Under the pieces are notes generated by a model. The model searched no databases. It saw only the letters and a program-made list of their open reading frames with translations, and had not been told where the DNA came from. 41,172 nucleotides of DNA from Algoriphagus aquimarinus (GTDB lineage: Bacteria > Bacteroidota > Bacteroidia > Cytophagales > Cyclobacteriaceae): NCBI RefSeq assembly GCF_007997215.1, contig NZ_VORW01000028.1, positions 1 through 41,172 of the forward strand, given 5' to 3'. The translations under genes were made by a program, and so were the position numbers. Positions 1 to 8,445 of the stretch are shown here, in pieces (position 1 is the first letter of the stretch; each line of letters begins with the position of its first letter).

Positions 1-120
1 TCAGATTTGAAGAGGAAAGAATAAAGGTGTGATTCCTTGCGCACAGTATCGACATTGCCGTACTTAGTCTCGAAGTCTGGCTACACCATTATTCTGTTTT
101 TTTGATTCATTCCAAAGATA

Positions 121-236
121 TGAGTCTCATGACTTGTGCCGTGCAAATTGCAGTCTTCAGACTGCTCAAAAAAATAGTCATGAAATAAGCAGTCTGAAGA
201 CTGCATTATAATGGGTCCAAGTCATAAGACTTGAAC
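121..236. repeat. Hairpin-rich intergenic repeat
   Basis: The first 323 bases hold no gene I can support. They contain several short inverted repeats. The clearest is a 17-base arm at 150-166 (GCAGTCTTCAGACTGCT) whose exact reverse complement lies at 188-204; each arm is itself nearly palindromic. Smaller ones are ATGAG/CTCAT at about 120-130 and CAAGTC/GACTTG at 219-234. A stretch near 287-310 (gcgcctttgcgccttggcg) resembles simple dispersed motifs common in Bacteroidota intergenic DNA. Function unknown; it may serve as the terminator region of the minus-strand gene ending at 324. Confidence 0.6.
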
Positions 237-323
237 CAGTTGAACTAAAGCCAAACCGGAACGGTGACTCCTGAATAAATAAACTGCGCCTTTGCGCCTT
301 GGCGGGATTTCCTCGAAGTAAAC

Positions 324-1841
324 CTACACCTGAGTATTCACAGAATCAGGCAGATATCTATTAGCCAGTTTGATCATTTCATCTCCTTTCACCAGATCAC
401 TGGCACTGAGTTCGGATGTATGGGTATGGCCAGAAGCTCCAAGCAGTTCTTGGACTGCGTGAACCGTATTTTTGTGGAAATTATAAACTCGCTCAGATTT
501 ATCTGTAATCACCAAACCTCCTACTAAGCTAGCCCTTTGTGTAGCTACGCCAGTTGGACACTCATTGGTATTGCAACGAAGTGCCTGAATACAACCCACA
601 CTGAACATAAAACCCCTTGCTGAATTACATATGTCAGCTCCAAGAGCAATGTTTTTCAAAATTGCAAAGGCACTTATAGCTTTACCCGAAGCGATGATTT
701 TTATCTGGCTACGTATCTGAAACTTTTCTAAGGTCATCCTAACATAAATAAGTGCAGGTTCAAGCGGTAAGCCCACACTGTCGGAGAATTCTAAAGGTGC
801 AGCTCCTGTCCCACCTTCGGCCCCATCTACAGTAATAAAATCAGGGAATATATTCTTGGAAACCATCACTTTACAGATAGCCGTAAATTCCTCAGTTCTA
901 CCCACACAAAGCTTGAATCCTACAGGTTTACCGCCAGACAAGTCTCGAAGTTTGGCAACGAAATCAATTAATTCTGAAGCATTAGTAAAAGCGCTGTGGG
1001 CAGGTGGTGAAAGAATCGTAGTTCCTTTCAAAACCCCTCGTATCTCAGCTATTTCGGCAGTATTTTTCACGCCTGGAAGTACTCCGCCATGACCTGGTTT
1101 AGCTCCTTGAGAAATCTTAATTTCGATCATTTTGACCTCAGGCCAATTTGCTTTCTCAGTGAATTTCTCCTCACTAAAATTACCATGATCATCACGGCAT
1201 CCAAAATACCCAGTACCTATTTGCCAAACTAAATCTCCCCCTTCCCTATGATGTGTAGATATTCCGCCCTCTCCAGTATTATGAGAAAATCCGCCTTTTT
1301 TGGCTCCCAGATTCATCGCTTTCACTGCATTGGAACTGAGAGAACCAAAACTCATTGCTGAAATATTAAAGATCGATGAAGAGTAAGGTTGTTTACATGA
1401 ATCGTTGCCGATCGTTACTCGAGGATCTTCATCATTTGTATGAACGGCATAAATAGAATGTCTTAAACCAATGTAATCTTCTCCATTGATATCTCGCTGT
1501 GTACCAAATGGGTGAGTATCATTTACATTCTTTGCTCTTCTATAAACTAAGGATCGGATATTTCTACTGAATGGCCTTCCATCTGTATTCGTTTCGATGA
1601 AATATTGCTGAATTTCAGGACTGATTTTCTCCAGCAAATAGCGGAAATGACCAACTACAGGAAAGTTTCTCAGAATGGCATGAGTCTTTTGATTAACATC
1701 ATAAAGCCCTACAGCGAAAAGAATTACAATAATCCCCAGTATAAAATATCCAAACTTAAATTGGACAAATTGGAAATACCAGATTAGAAAAAATGTCAGC
1801 AATGCTAGCAGTACAAGGCTGATGAAAAACGCTTTTCTCAT
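324..1841 (-). CDS. FMN-binding glutamate synthase family protein
   Basis: This 505-residue protein matches the FMN/Fe-S central domain of glutamate synthase (GltB-like, COG0069) without the amidotransferase domain. Two hydrophobic segments at about residues 5-45 suggest N-terminal membrane anchoring. The TIM-barrel signatures are visible: ISAMSFGSLS, the GGISTHHR region, KISQGAKPGHGG and TVDGAEGGTGAAP. The cysteine cluster CIQALRCNTNEC followed by PTGVATQ is the 3Fe-4S ligand motif of this family. Stand-alone proteins of this type are common, and their electron donor and substrate are usually unproven, so true glutamate synthase activity is not shown. The ATG start gives the complete N-terminal anchor. 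It is followed on the same strand by nothing inside the window. Confidence 0.9.
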   Translation of the reverse strand: MRKAFFISLVLLALLTFFLIWYFQFVQFKFGYFILGIIVILFAVGLYDVNQKTHAILRNFPVVGHFRYLLEKISPEIQQYFIETNTDGRPFSRNIRSLVYRRAKNVNDTHPFGTQRDINGEDYIGLRHSIYAVHTNDEDPRVTIGNDSCKQPYSSSIFNISAMSFGSLSSNAVKAMNLGAKKGGFSHNTGEGGISTHHREGGDLVWQIGTGYFGCRDDHGNFSEEKFTEKANWPEVKMIEIKISQGAKPGHGGVLPGVKNTAEIAEIRGVLKGTTILSPPAHSAFTNASELIDFVAKLRDLSGGKPVGFKLCVGRTEEFTAICKVMVSKNIFPDFITVDGAEGGTGAAPLEFSDSVGLPLEPALIYVRMTLEKFQIRSQIKIIASGKAISAFAILKNIALGADICNSARGFMFSVGCIQALRCNTNECPTGVATQRASLVGGLVITDKSERVYNFHKNTVHAVQELLGASGHTHTSELSASDLVKGDEMIKLANRYLPDSVNTQV

Positions 1842-1889
1842 AGTAACTTTTTTGTTGAATTAGCTTACAATATACTAAAACCCTTAGGC

Positions 1890-2855
1890 CTAAAGCCGTT
1901 CTAAGAGGAATTCTTGAACTCTATATTCCGCCCAAGTAAATTCATTCTTACTGATCACAAAGCCTGTGTGTCCGCCTCTTTTTGGCATTTCTAGAGTGAG
2001 TTCTTTCTTGATTTCCGCAAGCTTCACAGGATAGCATTCACCTCCTAGGAGCGGGTCATTTAATGCATTAATTACTAAAGTAGGGATTGCGATAGTAGGC
2101 ATCCAATTATCCGCACTTACTGATTTGTAAAAATCCGCAGCGTCCTTGAATCCATGCAGTTTAGCAGTGAAAAGTGTATCAAACGCATCAAAATCAGTGA
2201 CTCTTTCCAATTGTTCCAAATCTATCAAGTCAGGGTATTGGACTGCTTTCTCACGCATTTTATTTTTGAGTTTGCCTAGAAACTTATTCTTATAAAAAGT
2301 ATTACTTCGATATTTCAGCGTAGCGGCACTTGAGAGTAAATTACAAGGCGTGGAATAGACCGCAGCTCGTTTTATTTCAACAGGCAAATCAATTCCCTTT
2401 TCTCCAAGGTATTTGAGAGTCTGTGCTCCGCCCATACTTATACCTGTTAAGAAAATATCTTGGTAAGAATGAGATTTAAGAACATGAGAAATTACCGTAT
2501 CCACATCGTAACTAGCTCCATGATGGTATAGAATTGGTCTCAAATTAATCTCTCCACCACATGAACGATTGTTCCAAACCAATACATCTACTTTGCTGGA
2601 ATTGAATAGTTTCACCATTCCTTTGACATAATGTCGTTCAGAATCGCCTTCTAATCCATGAGAAATAATAAGCAATTTGGAGCTGCCGACATTTGACCAA
2701 TCCAAATTCAAAAAATCGCCATCAGGCGTGTCAATTTTCTCTCTCTTATAGCTTACATCGGAGACTTTTCTGAATATACTGGGAATGATAGTTTCCAGAT
2801 GTCCATTGAACAAATATGCCGGAGGTCCTGTGTAGGTAGATTTGATAATACTCAT
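1890..2855 (-). CDS. YheT-type alpha/beta-hydrolase
   Basis: The 321-residue product belongs to the YheT/COG0429 alpha/beta-hydrolase family. It opens with the family's PPAYLFNGHLETI segment. The oxyanion region is ISHGLEG (about 64-70), and the nucleophile elbow is GISMGG with Ser140. The likely acid lies in NALNDPLL and the catalytic histidine in GGHTGF near the C-terminus. Length is normal and there is no signal peptide, so it is a cytoplasmic hydrolase or esterase of unknown substrate. It lies 48 bases upstream of the glutamate-synthase-like gene on the same strand and may be co-transcribed with it. Confidence 0.88.
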   Translation of the reverse strand: MSIIKSTYTGPPAYLFNGHLETIIPSIFRKVSDVSYKREKIDTPDGDFLNLDWSNVGSSKLLIISHGLEGDSERHYVKGMVKLFNSSKVDVLVWNNRSCGGEINLRPILYHHGASYDVDTVISHVLKSHSYQDIFLTGISMGGAQTLKYLGEKGIDLPVEIKRAAVYSTPCNLLSSAATLKYRSNTFYKNKFLGKLKNKMREKAVQYPDLIDLEQLERVTDFDAFDTLFTAKLHGFKDAADFYKSVSADNWMPTIAIPTLVINALNDPLLGGECYPVKLAEIKKELTLEMPKRGGHTGFVISKNEFTWAEYRVQEFLLERL

Positions 2856-2924
2856 GTGGCTTCAAAAATAGAAAGCTTTACATGAAATTCATGATCCCTT
2901 AAAATACATGAAATCTGTTTGGCC

Positions 2925-3003
2925 TACTTTTGTAGCGTAAAACATAATACTTCATAGGGTAACGATTTCAAAAGTGGAGCGGCGGGTGTCAGCTCCTTTT
3001 TTT
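2925..3003 (+). ncRNA. Candidate small RNA with promoter and terminator
   Basis: A TAnnTTTG-type promoter element (TACTTTTG) is at 2925-2932. About 45 bases later there is a hairpin with arms GGAGC (2976-2980) and GCTCC (2992-2996), followed by seven T on the plus strand. A small stem ACTT/AAGT (2949-2952 and 2972-2975) precedes it. Both flanking genes are on the minus strand and the next plus-strand gene is at 6.86 kb, so this looks like an autonomous transcript of about 60-70 nt. On the minus strand the hairpin has no T tract, so it is not the terminator of the gene ending at 3002. No clear TTG -33 element was found. I do not recognise the family; the Bacteroidota RNA Flavo-1 is one to test. 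Confidence 0.4.
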
Positions 3004-3352
3004 ATAGCGTCAATTTATGGACACGCTGAATGGCAGCTTCCAGTTTTTCTTGCAACCTATGGTAATGCGATTTAAATAGAACTCCCTCAAACCCTTCACC
3101 TTCAATAATTTCCTTGCCTACTTGCAATTCATCTGTGATGTGTGATAATTCAAATATGCTGAGAGTTGGTTTTAATTTATGCCGGATTTGCTGAATTTTT
3201 AAATCATCTTTTTCAGATGAACCTTCAGCATATTTTTCTCTGAGTTCTAGTAGCCCATTATAAATCGCCAAAGTAAGATCTTTTTCAAAATCTTTGTCAC
3301 CATCAGCCATTTCGCAAATGAGCTGATCTAGTTCTGGATAAAGTTGTTCCAT
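3002..3352 (-). CDS. Small Hpt-like helical protein
   Basis: This predicted helical protein of 116 residues has no signal peptide. The segment IRHKLKPTLSIFEL with His58 looks like the phosphoacceptor helix of histidine-phosphotransfer (Hpt) domains, which carry H-x-L-K-[GP]. Total length also fits a single Hpt domain of about 110 residues. That would make it a phosphorelay intermediate, but no kinase or response regulator is nearby, so the role is inference. It starts 5 bases after the stop of the flavoprotein gene upstream and probably belongs to the same operon (HerA-type ATPase, flavoprotein, this gene). Confidence 0.6.
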   Translation of the reverse strand: MEQLYPELDQLICEMADGDKDFEKDLTLAIYNGLLELREKYAEGSSEKDDLKIQQIRHKLKPTLSIFELSHITDELQVGKEIIEGEGFEGVLFKSHYHRLQEKLEAAIQRVHKLTL

Positions 3353-3357
3353 ATGCG

Positions 3358-4563
3358 TTATTTCAGTGAGGCTGTACCTGCAAGAAAACCAGTAGACCAG
3401 GCAGCTTGGAAATTAAAGCCACCAGTGATCCCATCTATATTTAAAACTTCCCCGGCAAAGTAAAGGTTTGGGTGATAATTACTTTCCAAGGTCTCCGGAT
3501 TTACCTCATTCAAGGCAATTCCTCCGGCAGTTACAAATTCTTCTTTGAAGGTAGTCTTCCCTTCAACTTTCAAAGTATAGCAAAAAAGATTCTGTACCAA
3601 CTTATTGATTTGCTTTTTCGACAGTGTGCCATATAATTGTGCATTTTCTACTCCCGAACGTGCACAAAAGTGCTCCCAAAGCCTAGCTGGGATTTCAAAA
3701 AGCGAATGACTCTCTACTTTACGATTAGGATGAGCCAGTAGATAGCTTTTGATTTGCGCACTAAATTCTTCCTCTCCATACGCTCCATTCCAATTAATCA
3801 ATGCCGTAGCAACGTAGTTTTTATCCTTTAGCCATTGTGCACCAAATGCAGATAATTTCAAAACTGCAGGCCCACTTACCCCCCAATGCGTCACTAACAC
3901 AGGACCTCTATAAGTCATTTTCGTCCCTTCTATTTTGACTATTCCATCTACTACCGACAGCCCCATGAGTTCACGAAGTGATTCCTTGGGAGTATTGAAA
4001 GTAAAAAGCGAGGGGATTGGATCTAAAATACTATGCTTTAAACCTTTGAGAAAGGAATAATTATCCAATTTAGGATGTCCTCCTGTGGCTATTATTAGCT
4101 TGTCAACAAGGAAAACCCCATCATCTGTCTCCAGCCTATATTGGCTTTCAACAGGAGTAATGGACTTCACTCCACAGGACTTACGAATAGTGATATTGAG
4201 TTTTTGAGCTTCTTTAAGTAATACATCGATTATAGATTGAGACGAATCAGAAACAGGAAACATCCTACCGTCAGCTTCAATCTTCAAAGCCACTCCTCTA
4301 CTTTCAAACCAATTGATAGTGTCCTCAGATTTGAATTTGGGAAAAACACGTTTTAAAAACTTCTCGCCTCTGGGGTAGTTTTTGACCAATTTTGAGATTT
4401 CCATAGGCCGATGTGTGACATTACACCGCCCACCTCCAGAGACTTTTACTTTAGATAAAAGCTTTGGGGATTTTTCGAAAATAGTTACATCTATTCCTGG
4501 CGCACTTGCGTGAATAGCTGCGAAAAAACCAGCTGCTCCCCCTCCTATTATTACAATCTTCAC
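3358..4563 (-). CDS. BaiN/HI0933-type FAD-dependent oxidoreductase
   Basis: The product is a Rossmann-fold flavoprotein of the HI0933/YhiN/BaiN family, about 400 residues, cytoplasmic. The N-terminal dinucleotide motif KIVIIGGGAAGFFAAI binds FAD. VKVSGGGRCNVT, IATGGHP and the C-terminal LYFAGEVLNIDGITGGFNFQ are characteristic family blocks. Substrate is unknown for most members. I chose the GTG at 4563, which puts the FAD motif right after the start as in relatives; a TTG at 4587 would add 8 residues. The gene lies between the HerA-type ATPase and the small Hpt-like gene on the same strand, with gaps of 37 and 5 bases. Confidence 0.88.
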   Translation of the reverse strand: MKIVIIGGGAAGFFAAIHASAPGIDVTIFEKSPKLLSKVKVSGGGRCNVTHRPMEISKLVKNYPRGEKFLKRVFPKFKSEDTINWFESRGVALKIEADGRMFPVSDSSQSIIDVLLKEAQKLNITIRKSCGVKSITPVESQYRLETDDGVFLVDKLIIATGGHPKLDNYSFLKGLKHSILDPIPSLFTFNTPKESLRELMGLSVVDGIVKIEGTKMTYRGPVLVTHWGVSGPAVLKLSAFGAQWLKDKNYVATALINWNGAYGEEEFSAQIKSYLLAHPNRKVESHSLFEIPARLWEHFCARSGVENAQLYGTLSKKQINKLVQNLFCYTLKVEGKTTFKEEFVTAGGIALNEVNPETLESNYHPNLYFAGEVLNIDGITGGFNFQAAWSTGFLAGTASLK

Positions 4564-4600
4564 CTTATATAAACTATTGTATTTCAATTATTTAATAGGA

Positions 4601-6139
4601 TCATCTTTTTTTAGTGAATGAACCCAATATCCCTCTGGTTAATTCTCTGAAAATCGTTCTTCCCAACTGTCTTACCATGGTGTTCTTACTCAATTCTGCA
4701 AAAAGAGAATCATCATTACTAGTTGTTCTGCTAGTTGTCGTTGATGCTTTTGGCCCTGGCAATTCAGCTTTTTTCTGAATCTCCTCAAGATCCGCCATTT
4801 TCTTTTCTAATAGCTCAAAAGCACTTTCTCGGTCTATGTCCTGATTGTATTTGTAAACTAAAGCAGAATTCTGGACAACAGCATCTATTTCTGAAGGACT
4901 CAAAATATCCATTCTTGTAATCGGTGCTCTCACAAGTGTATGCGCAAGTGGTGTAGGAATACCTTTTTCGTTCAAAGCTGTGATTAGCGCTTCTCCGATT
5001 CCCATCGAAGTCAACACTTCGGAAGTCTCATAATAAATTGAATCAGGATAATTTTCTGCTGTTTTTGTGATTGCCTTACGGTCCTTAGCAGTGAAAGCCC
5101 TCAAGGCATGCTGCACTTTCAAACCCAGTTGCCCCAAAATACTATCAGGTACATCCGTTGGAGTTTGGGTACAAAAATAAACACCAACCCCTTTTGATCT
5201 GATCAGTTTGACAATTGCTTCAATTTTATCAAGAAGATCATTGGAAGCGTTGGAAAACACCAGATGAGCTTCATCAATAAACAAACATAGCTTAGGCTGG
5301 TCTGCGTCTCCTTGCTCAGGGAATGACTCATAAATTTCAGATAGTAGACTGAGCATGAATGTGGAAAACAACTTAGGTCGACTTTGAATATCAGTCAGTC
5401 TAATCACGGAGATGATACCTTTCCCATCTTTCGTTCTCAAAAAATCTTCTACTTCGAAGGATTTTTCGCCAAAAAAGCGCTCTGCACCTTGCTGTTCCAG
5501 TTCTATGATTTTTCGCATGATCGTATTCACCGAAGCTGAAGATACCTGACCATATTCCTTTTGGATAGCTTCTTTACCTTCATTGGTAATGAATTGAAGA
5601 ACTCGTTTAAGGTCTTTCAGATCCACTAGTGGAAGATGATTTAAATCACAGTAGCGGAAAATAAGTGAAATCACACCTTGCTGAGTATCATTTAGCTCAA
5701 GTATCTGTCCTATCAAAACTGGACCAAATTCAGATACAGTAGCTTTCAATCGCACTCCTTTTTCGTCAGAAATAGACATCAATTCTATCGGCAAACCCAT
5801 CGGTACATAGTCTACACCAATGACTTCAGAGCGATTCTTAATGAAATCATTAGCAGTACCTGGCTGTGCAAGCCCTGATAGATCTCCTTTCAGATCCATT
5901 AAAACAGAAGGCACTCCTTTCAAGGCCAGTTGTTCTGCAATCACTTGAAGGGTTTTCGTCTTGCCGGTTCCTGTTGCTCCAGCAATCAGACCATGCCGGT
6001 TCATTGTTTTTAGGGCAATTTTGATTTGGGCACCTGGGACTGGTACTCCATCCAAAACACCAGTTCCTAAGACTATTGAGTCTTTTTTATATTTTTGACC
6101 TTCGGCCAAATGGGTGATAAATTCTTCTGTCTTGCTCAT
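4601..6139 (-). CDS. HerA-type (DUF853) helicase/ATPase
   Basis: This 512-residue protein is a bacterial HerA-like ATPase of the DUF853 family (E. coli YjgR type). The Walker A motif is GATGTGKT (about residues 54-61) and the Walker B is LCLFIDEAH. The downstream GVGVYFCTQTPTDVPDSILGQLG block is typical of the family. The low-complexity linker with many Thr/Ser near residue 465 and the basic C-terminus ending FTKKR are also usual. The ATG at 6139 is preferred to the in-frame TTG at 6145. It is widespread as a housekeeping protein of unclear function, and no nuclease partner (NurA, Sir2) is next to it, so I do not call it a defence gene. Confidence 0.9.
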   Translation of the reverse strand: MSKTEEFITHLAEGQKYKKDSIVLGTGVLDGVPVPGAQIKIALKTMNRHGLIAGATGTGKTKTLQVIAEQLALKGVPSVLMDLKGDLSGLAQPGTANDFIKNRSEVIGVDYVPMGLPIELMSISDEKGVRLKATVSEFGPVLIGQILELNDTQQGVISLIFRYCDLNHLPLVDLKDLKRVLQFITNEGKEAIQKEYGQVSSASVNTIMRKIIELEQQGAERFFGEKSFEVEDFLRTKDGKGIISVIRLTDIQSRPKLFSTFMLSLLSEIYESFPEQGDADQPKLCLFIDEAHLVFSNASNDLLDKIEAIVKLIRSKGVGVYFCTQTPTDVPDSILGQLGLKVQHALRAFTAKDRKAITKTAENYPDSIYYETSEVLTSMGIGEALITALNEKGIPTPLAHTLVRAPITRMDILSPSEIDAVVQNSALVYKYNQDIDRESAFELLEKKMADLEEIQKKAELPGPKASTTTSRTTSNDDSLFAELSKNTMVRQLGRTIFRELTRGILGSFTKKR

Positions 6140-6229
6140 GGTCAAAATGATTATGAAACCAAACTACAAAAAAAACCTTGATGCCTAGAGCAAAAAGGTT
6201 TCTCAATAAAAAAGGTAATTGTAAAATGA

Positions 6230-6637
6230 TTAATACGTAACTAAAGGCTCAAGAGACTTGGCCTGCTCTACGAAGTCGGCAACCTTTGAAGCAGCAGGTA
6301 CTACTCTAGTTAGTCCTTTTTCTTCCTGAGTTTTCACCAAAGCAGCATGTAAATTTTCTGCATTTCTGTTTCTCAATTCCTTTACTGTATCTACTCCCGC
6401 AGCTTTAAGAAGTTCTGCAAATTGACTAGCAACCCCATTAATTCTAAAAAGATCAGCCATATTCACCCATACTAGGATCTTACTTTCATCTAAGCCTGAG
6501 GCATCAGCAATAGCCTTTCTACCAGCCTTGGATGCACCTTTTTCTAGCAGACTTTCTACAGAAGTTACTCCAGCAGCGCTAAGTTTCTCTTTCATAACAG
6601 GACCGATGCTCTCGATCATTGTGATTGGTTTTCCCAT
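6230..6637 (-). CDS. DUF4332-type helix-hairpin-helix protein
   Basis: The 135-residue protein contains two helix-hairpin-helix-like units: IESIGPVMKEKLSAAGV near the start and FRINGVASQFAELLKAAGV in the middle. This arrangement is that of DUF4332 proteins, which resemble the DNA-binding (HhH)2 units of polymerases and ligases. No enzymatic motif is seen. It probably binds nucleic acid or acts as a scaffold, but this is unproven. It is followed after 90 bases by the HerA-type ATPase gene on the same strand; the 220-base gap upstream would hold its promoter. Confidence 0.75.
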   Translation of the reverse strand: MGKPITMIESIGPVMKEKLSAAGVTSVESLLEKGASKAGRKAIADASGLDESKILVWVNMADLFRINGVASQFAELLKAAGVDTVKELRNRNAENLHAALVKTQEEKGLTRVVPAASKVADFVEQAKSLEPLVTY

Positions 6638-6860
6638 CTTTTTAATTTTTAGGATTAAAGTAATATGACTGAAAATTCAGTGGTTCAGCTTAAAGGATAA
6701 ATAATTAAGCATTCAATAGAATTTAATCCTAAAATAAAGACAATTTTTAACTTCTAAAATCCATTTAGCAGATTATGAAGATATTTGCCCTTTTGGAAAC
6801 ATTAACTTTACGAAAAAGAAACTTCTACCTTTATTGCTACTCTAGAAAAAAAATATCCCT

Positions 6861-7568
6861 GTGAGCTTTAAATTTCACCCCTCCCTTCTACTTCTAAGTT
6901 TTATTTTCACATTGGCTTTTGGCCAAATAACGTTTGCGCAAATCGGTCCAAATCTAGGTCAAACAGACCATTGGATGAAAGGAGCAAAAGCGGCTATTGA
7001 GAGAAATGACTATGAAACGGCAAATTCTATATTCAGAAACCTGATCGATTCTGGTCAGCCGCTTCCTGAAGAAATGCCTTATTTATTCGCGGAGACACTC
7101 TTTCAACTTAAGCAATATGACAACTCAGCTAATTTTCTAAATAAGTATTTAGAGTTAACAGGATTTACTGGTGGGCATTACAAAGGAGCTCAAGAACTAC
7201 AACAGCGCCTAGAGACCCCATTGAAGGAAATTCAAGAATGCCAGCTTTGCGACCGCAGAGGCTATCGATACCAAACTTGTTTTACATGTGATGGAAACAG
7301 ACAAATCGAGCAGGAATGTCACTACTGCAAAGGAAAAGGTGTGGTTGGCTGCAGTAGATGTAATGGATCTGGGATGATCACTAAGATGAATATATTTAAA
7401 ATCGTAGAGTACTTCGAGTGCGAAAGATGCTCAGGCAATGGAAGGCTCACTTGCCCTGTATGCGAAGGAAGTTTGAAAGAGGTAAGCTCTTGTAGAACCT
7501 GTGGTGGTACCGGGAAATTAAGCTCAGAAGATGTCTGCAATCACGTAGAAGAAGCTCATGAGCATTGA
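6861..7568 (+). CDS. Exported TPR protein with DnaJ-type zinc fingers
   Basis: The 235-residue product starts at a GTG and has an N-terminal signal peptide (hydrophobic LLLLSFIFTLAFGQITFA). Residues about 35-120 look like TPR helices (AAIERNDYETANSIFRNLI). The C-terminal half has DnaJ-like CxxC(x)GxG zinc-binding repeats: CQLCDRRG, CFTCDGN, CHYCKGKG, CSRCNGSG, CERCSGNG, CPVCEG and CRTCGGTG. Such cysteine-rich central domains bind two zinc ions and contact unfolded proteins, so a periplasmic chaperone-like or assembly role is possible; there is no J domain. It is isolated on the plus strand between minus-strand genes. Confidence 0.75.
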   Translation: MSFKFHPSLLLLSFIFTLAFGQITFAQIGPNLGQTDHWMKGAKAAIERNDYETANSIFRNLIDSGQPLPEEMPYLFAETLFQLKQYDNSANFLNKYLELTGFTGGHYKGAQELQQRLETPLKEIQECQLCDRRGYRYQTCFTCDGNRQIEQECHYCKGKGVVGCSRCNGSGMITKMNIFKIVEYFECERCSGNGRLTCPVCEGSLKEVSSCRTCGGTGKLSSEDVCNHVEEAHEH

Positions 7569-7719
7569 AAAGTAAGGTTGGTTGTTGTTGGTTAATTGTT
7601 GTTGGTTATTAGTTGTCAGTCTCAGTGATCAGAGTCCAGCGGTCAGTCGCAGTTATCGAAAGATAATTGTAGTGATCAGATTTCAGTGGCAGTTTTTGAG
7701 ACTTAGCTGACCAGTATAT

Positions 7720-7743
7720 ATCCAGCTTCTCGAGAAGCTGGAT
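7720..7743. repeat. 24-base perfect palindrome in a repeat-rich gap
   Basis: The 264-base gap at 7569-7832 starts with simple GTTG-rich repeats (7576-7615), then degenerate copies of CAGTC/AGTGATCAG-type words (7615-7705). A perfect palindrome with half-site ATCCAGCTTCTC follows at 7720-7743. There is no T tract after it, so it is not an ordinary rho-independent terminator. It could be a short dispersed repeat that folds into a hairpin, or a protein-binding site. Confidence 0.6.
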
Positions 7744-7807
7744 AACGTAACACTTTGATTACTGCTACCACTCAATAGATCTTCCTATTTTAAAAAAAAA
7801 CATAAAA

Positions 7808-7829
7808 AAAACCGGCCGAGGCCGGTTTT
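7808..7829. terminator. Bidirectional rho-independent terminator
   Basis: Arms AAAACCGGC (7808-7816) and GCCGGTTTT (7821-7829) with a CGAG loop form a GC-rich hairpin flanked by A and T runs on both sides. It lies 3 bases beyond the stop of the minus-strand TPR lipoprotein gene and also downstream of the plus-strand zinc-finger gene, so it can serve both convergent transcripts. Confidence 0.85.
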
Positions 7830-7832
7830 AAT

Positions 7833-8435
7833 TTATTTACAATATTTGGCGTAAGCCTCTTCTGCCCCAGGATATTCTAAGGCTTTTGCGAGTTGAAAGT
7901 CCTCACATGAAGACCCGACTCTTTTCATTGCCACCTTCAACAAACCTCTGTTGTAGTAGGCTTGACCGAATTCCTTATCCACTGCAATTGCATTTCCATA
8001 AGCTTTCAACGCTTCATCAGGCTTACCCAATTGATGTAGCGCTCTAGCCTTCATGAAAGAGGCCATAGCAGGCGCACCAGGGATTTCAGCTGCTTGATCA
8101 GAATACAGTAAGGCATTGGTATAGTTCTTTTGATTATAATGAACGTTTGCCAAACTGAGTAATACCTGGAAATTATTTGGCTCTACTTCTAGCGCATTTT
8201 CAAAGTCCGCCTTTGCTTCTTCGTAATTTCCTTGCTCCTCATTTGCTCGGCCTCTATTATAAAGCATTCGAACATCATTGGGATTAAATTTCAAATCTTC
8301 AGAATACTCAAGGGCTGCTTTCGCATATTCTCCTTTATTGAAATAGGCATCTCCGGAACTTGTTTTCTTTTCTGAACAAGACCAAAGGGCTGCTGAAATA
8401 AATAGAGCTAGAATCGCTCGCGTACTCGTTTTCAT
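7833..8435 (-). CDS. TPR-repeat lipoprotein
   Basis: This 200-residue lipoprotein has a signal peptide ending in a lipobox (AALWSC, Cys about residue 20). Tandem TPR motifs follow from about residue 27 to the end; examples are AYFNKGEYAKAALEYSEDL, ARALHQLGKPDEALKAYG and QAYYNRGLLKVAMKRVG. TPR lipoproteins of this size act as protein-protein scaffolds in the periplasm or outer membrane; the partner here is unknown. It lies 10 bases downstream of dapD on the same strand and is probably co-transcribed, ending at the terminator at 7808-7829. Confidence 0.85.
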   Translation of the reverse strand: MKTSTRAILALFISAALWSCSEKKTSSGDAYFNKGEYAKAALEYSEDLKFNPNDVRMLYNRGRANEEQGNYEEAKADFENALEVEPNNFQVLLSLANVHYNQKNYTNALLYSDQAAEIPGAPAMASFMKARALHQLGKPDEALKAYGNAIAVDKEFGQAYYNRGLLKVAMKRVGSSCEDFQLAKALEYPGAEEAYAKYCK

Positions 8436-8445
8436 TATAGTTGAT

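Noticed and set aside
4601..6139. HerA-type ATPase as part of a defence system
   Set aside because: It is the widespread DUF853 type and has no NurA, Sir2 or DUF4297 partner next to it.
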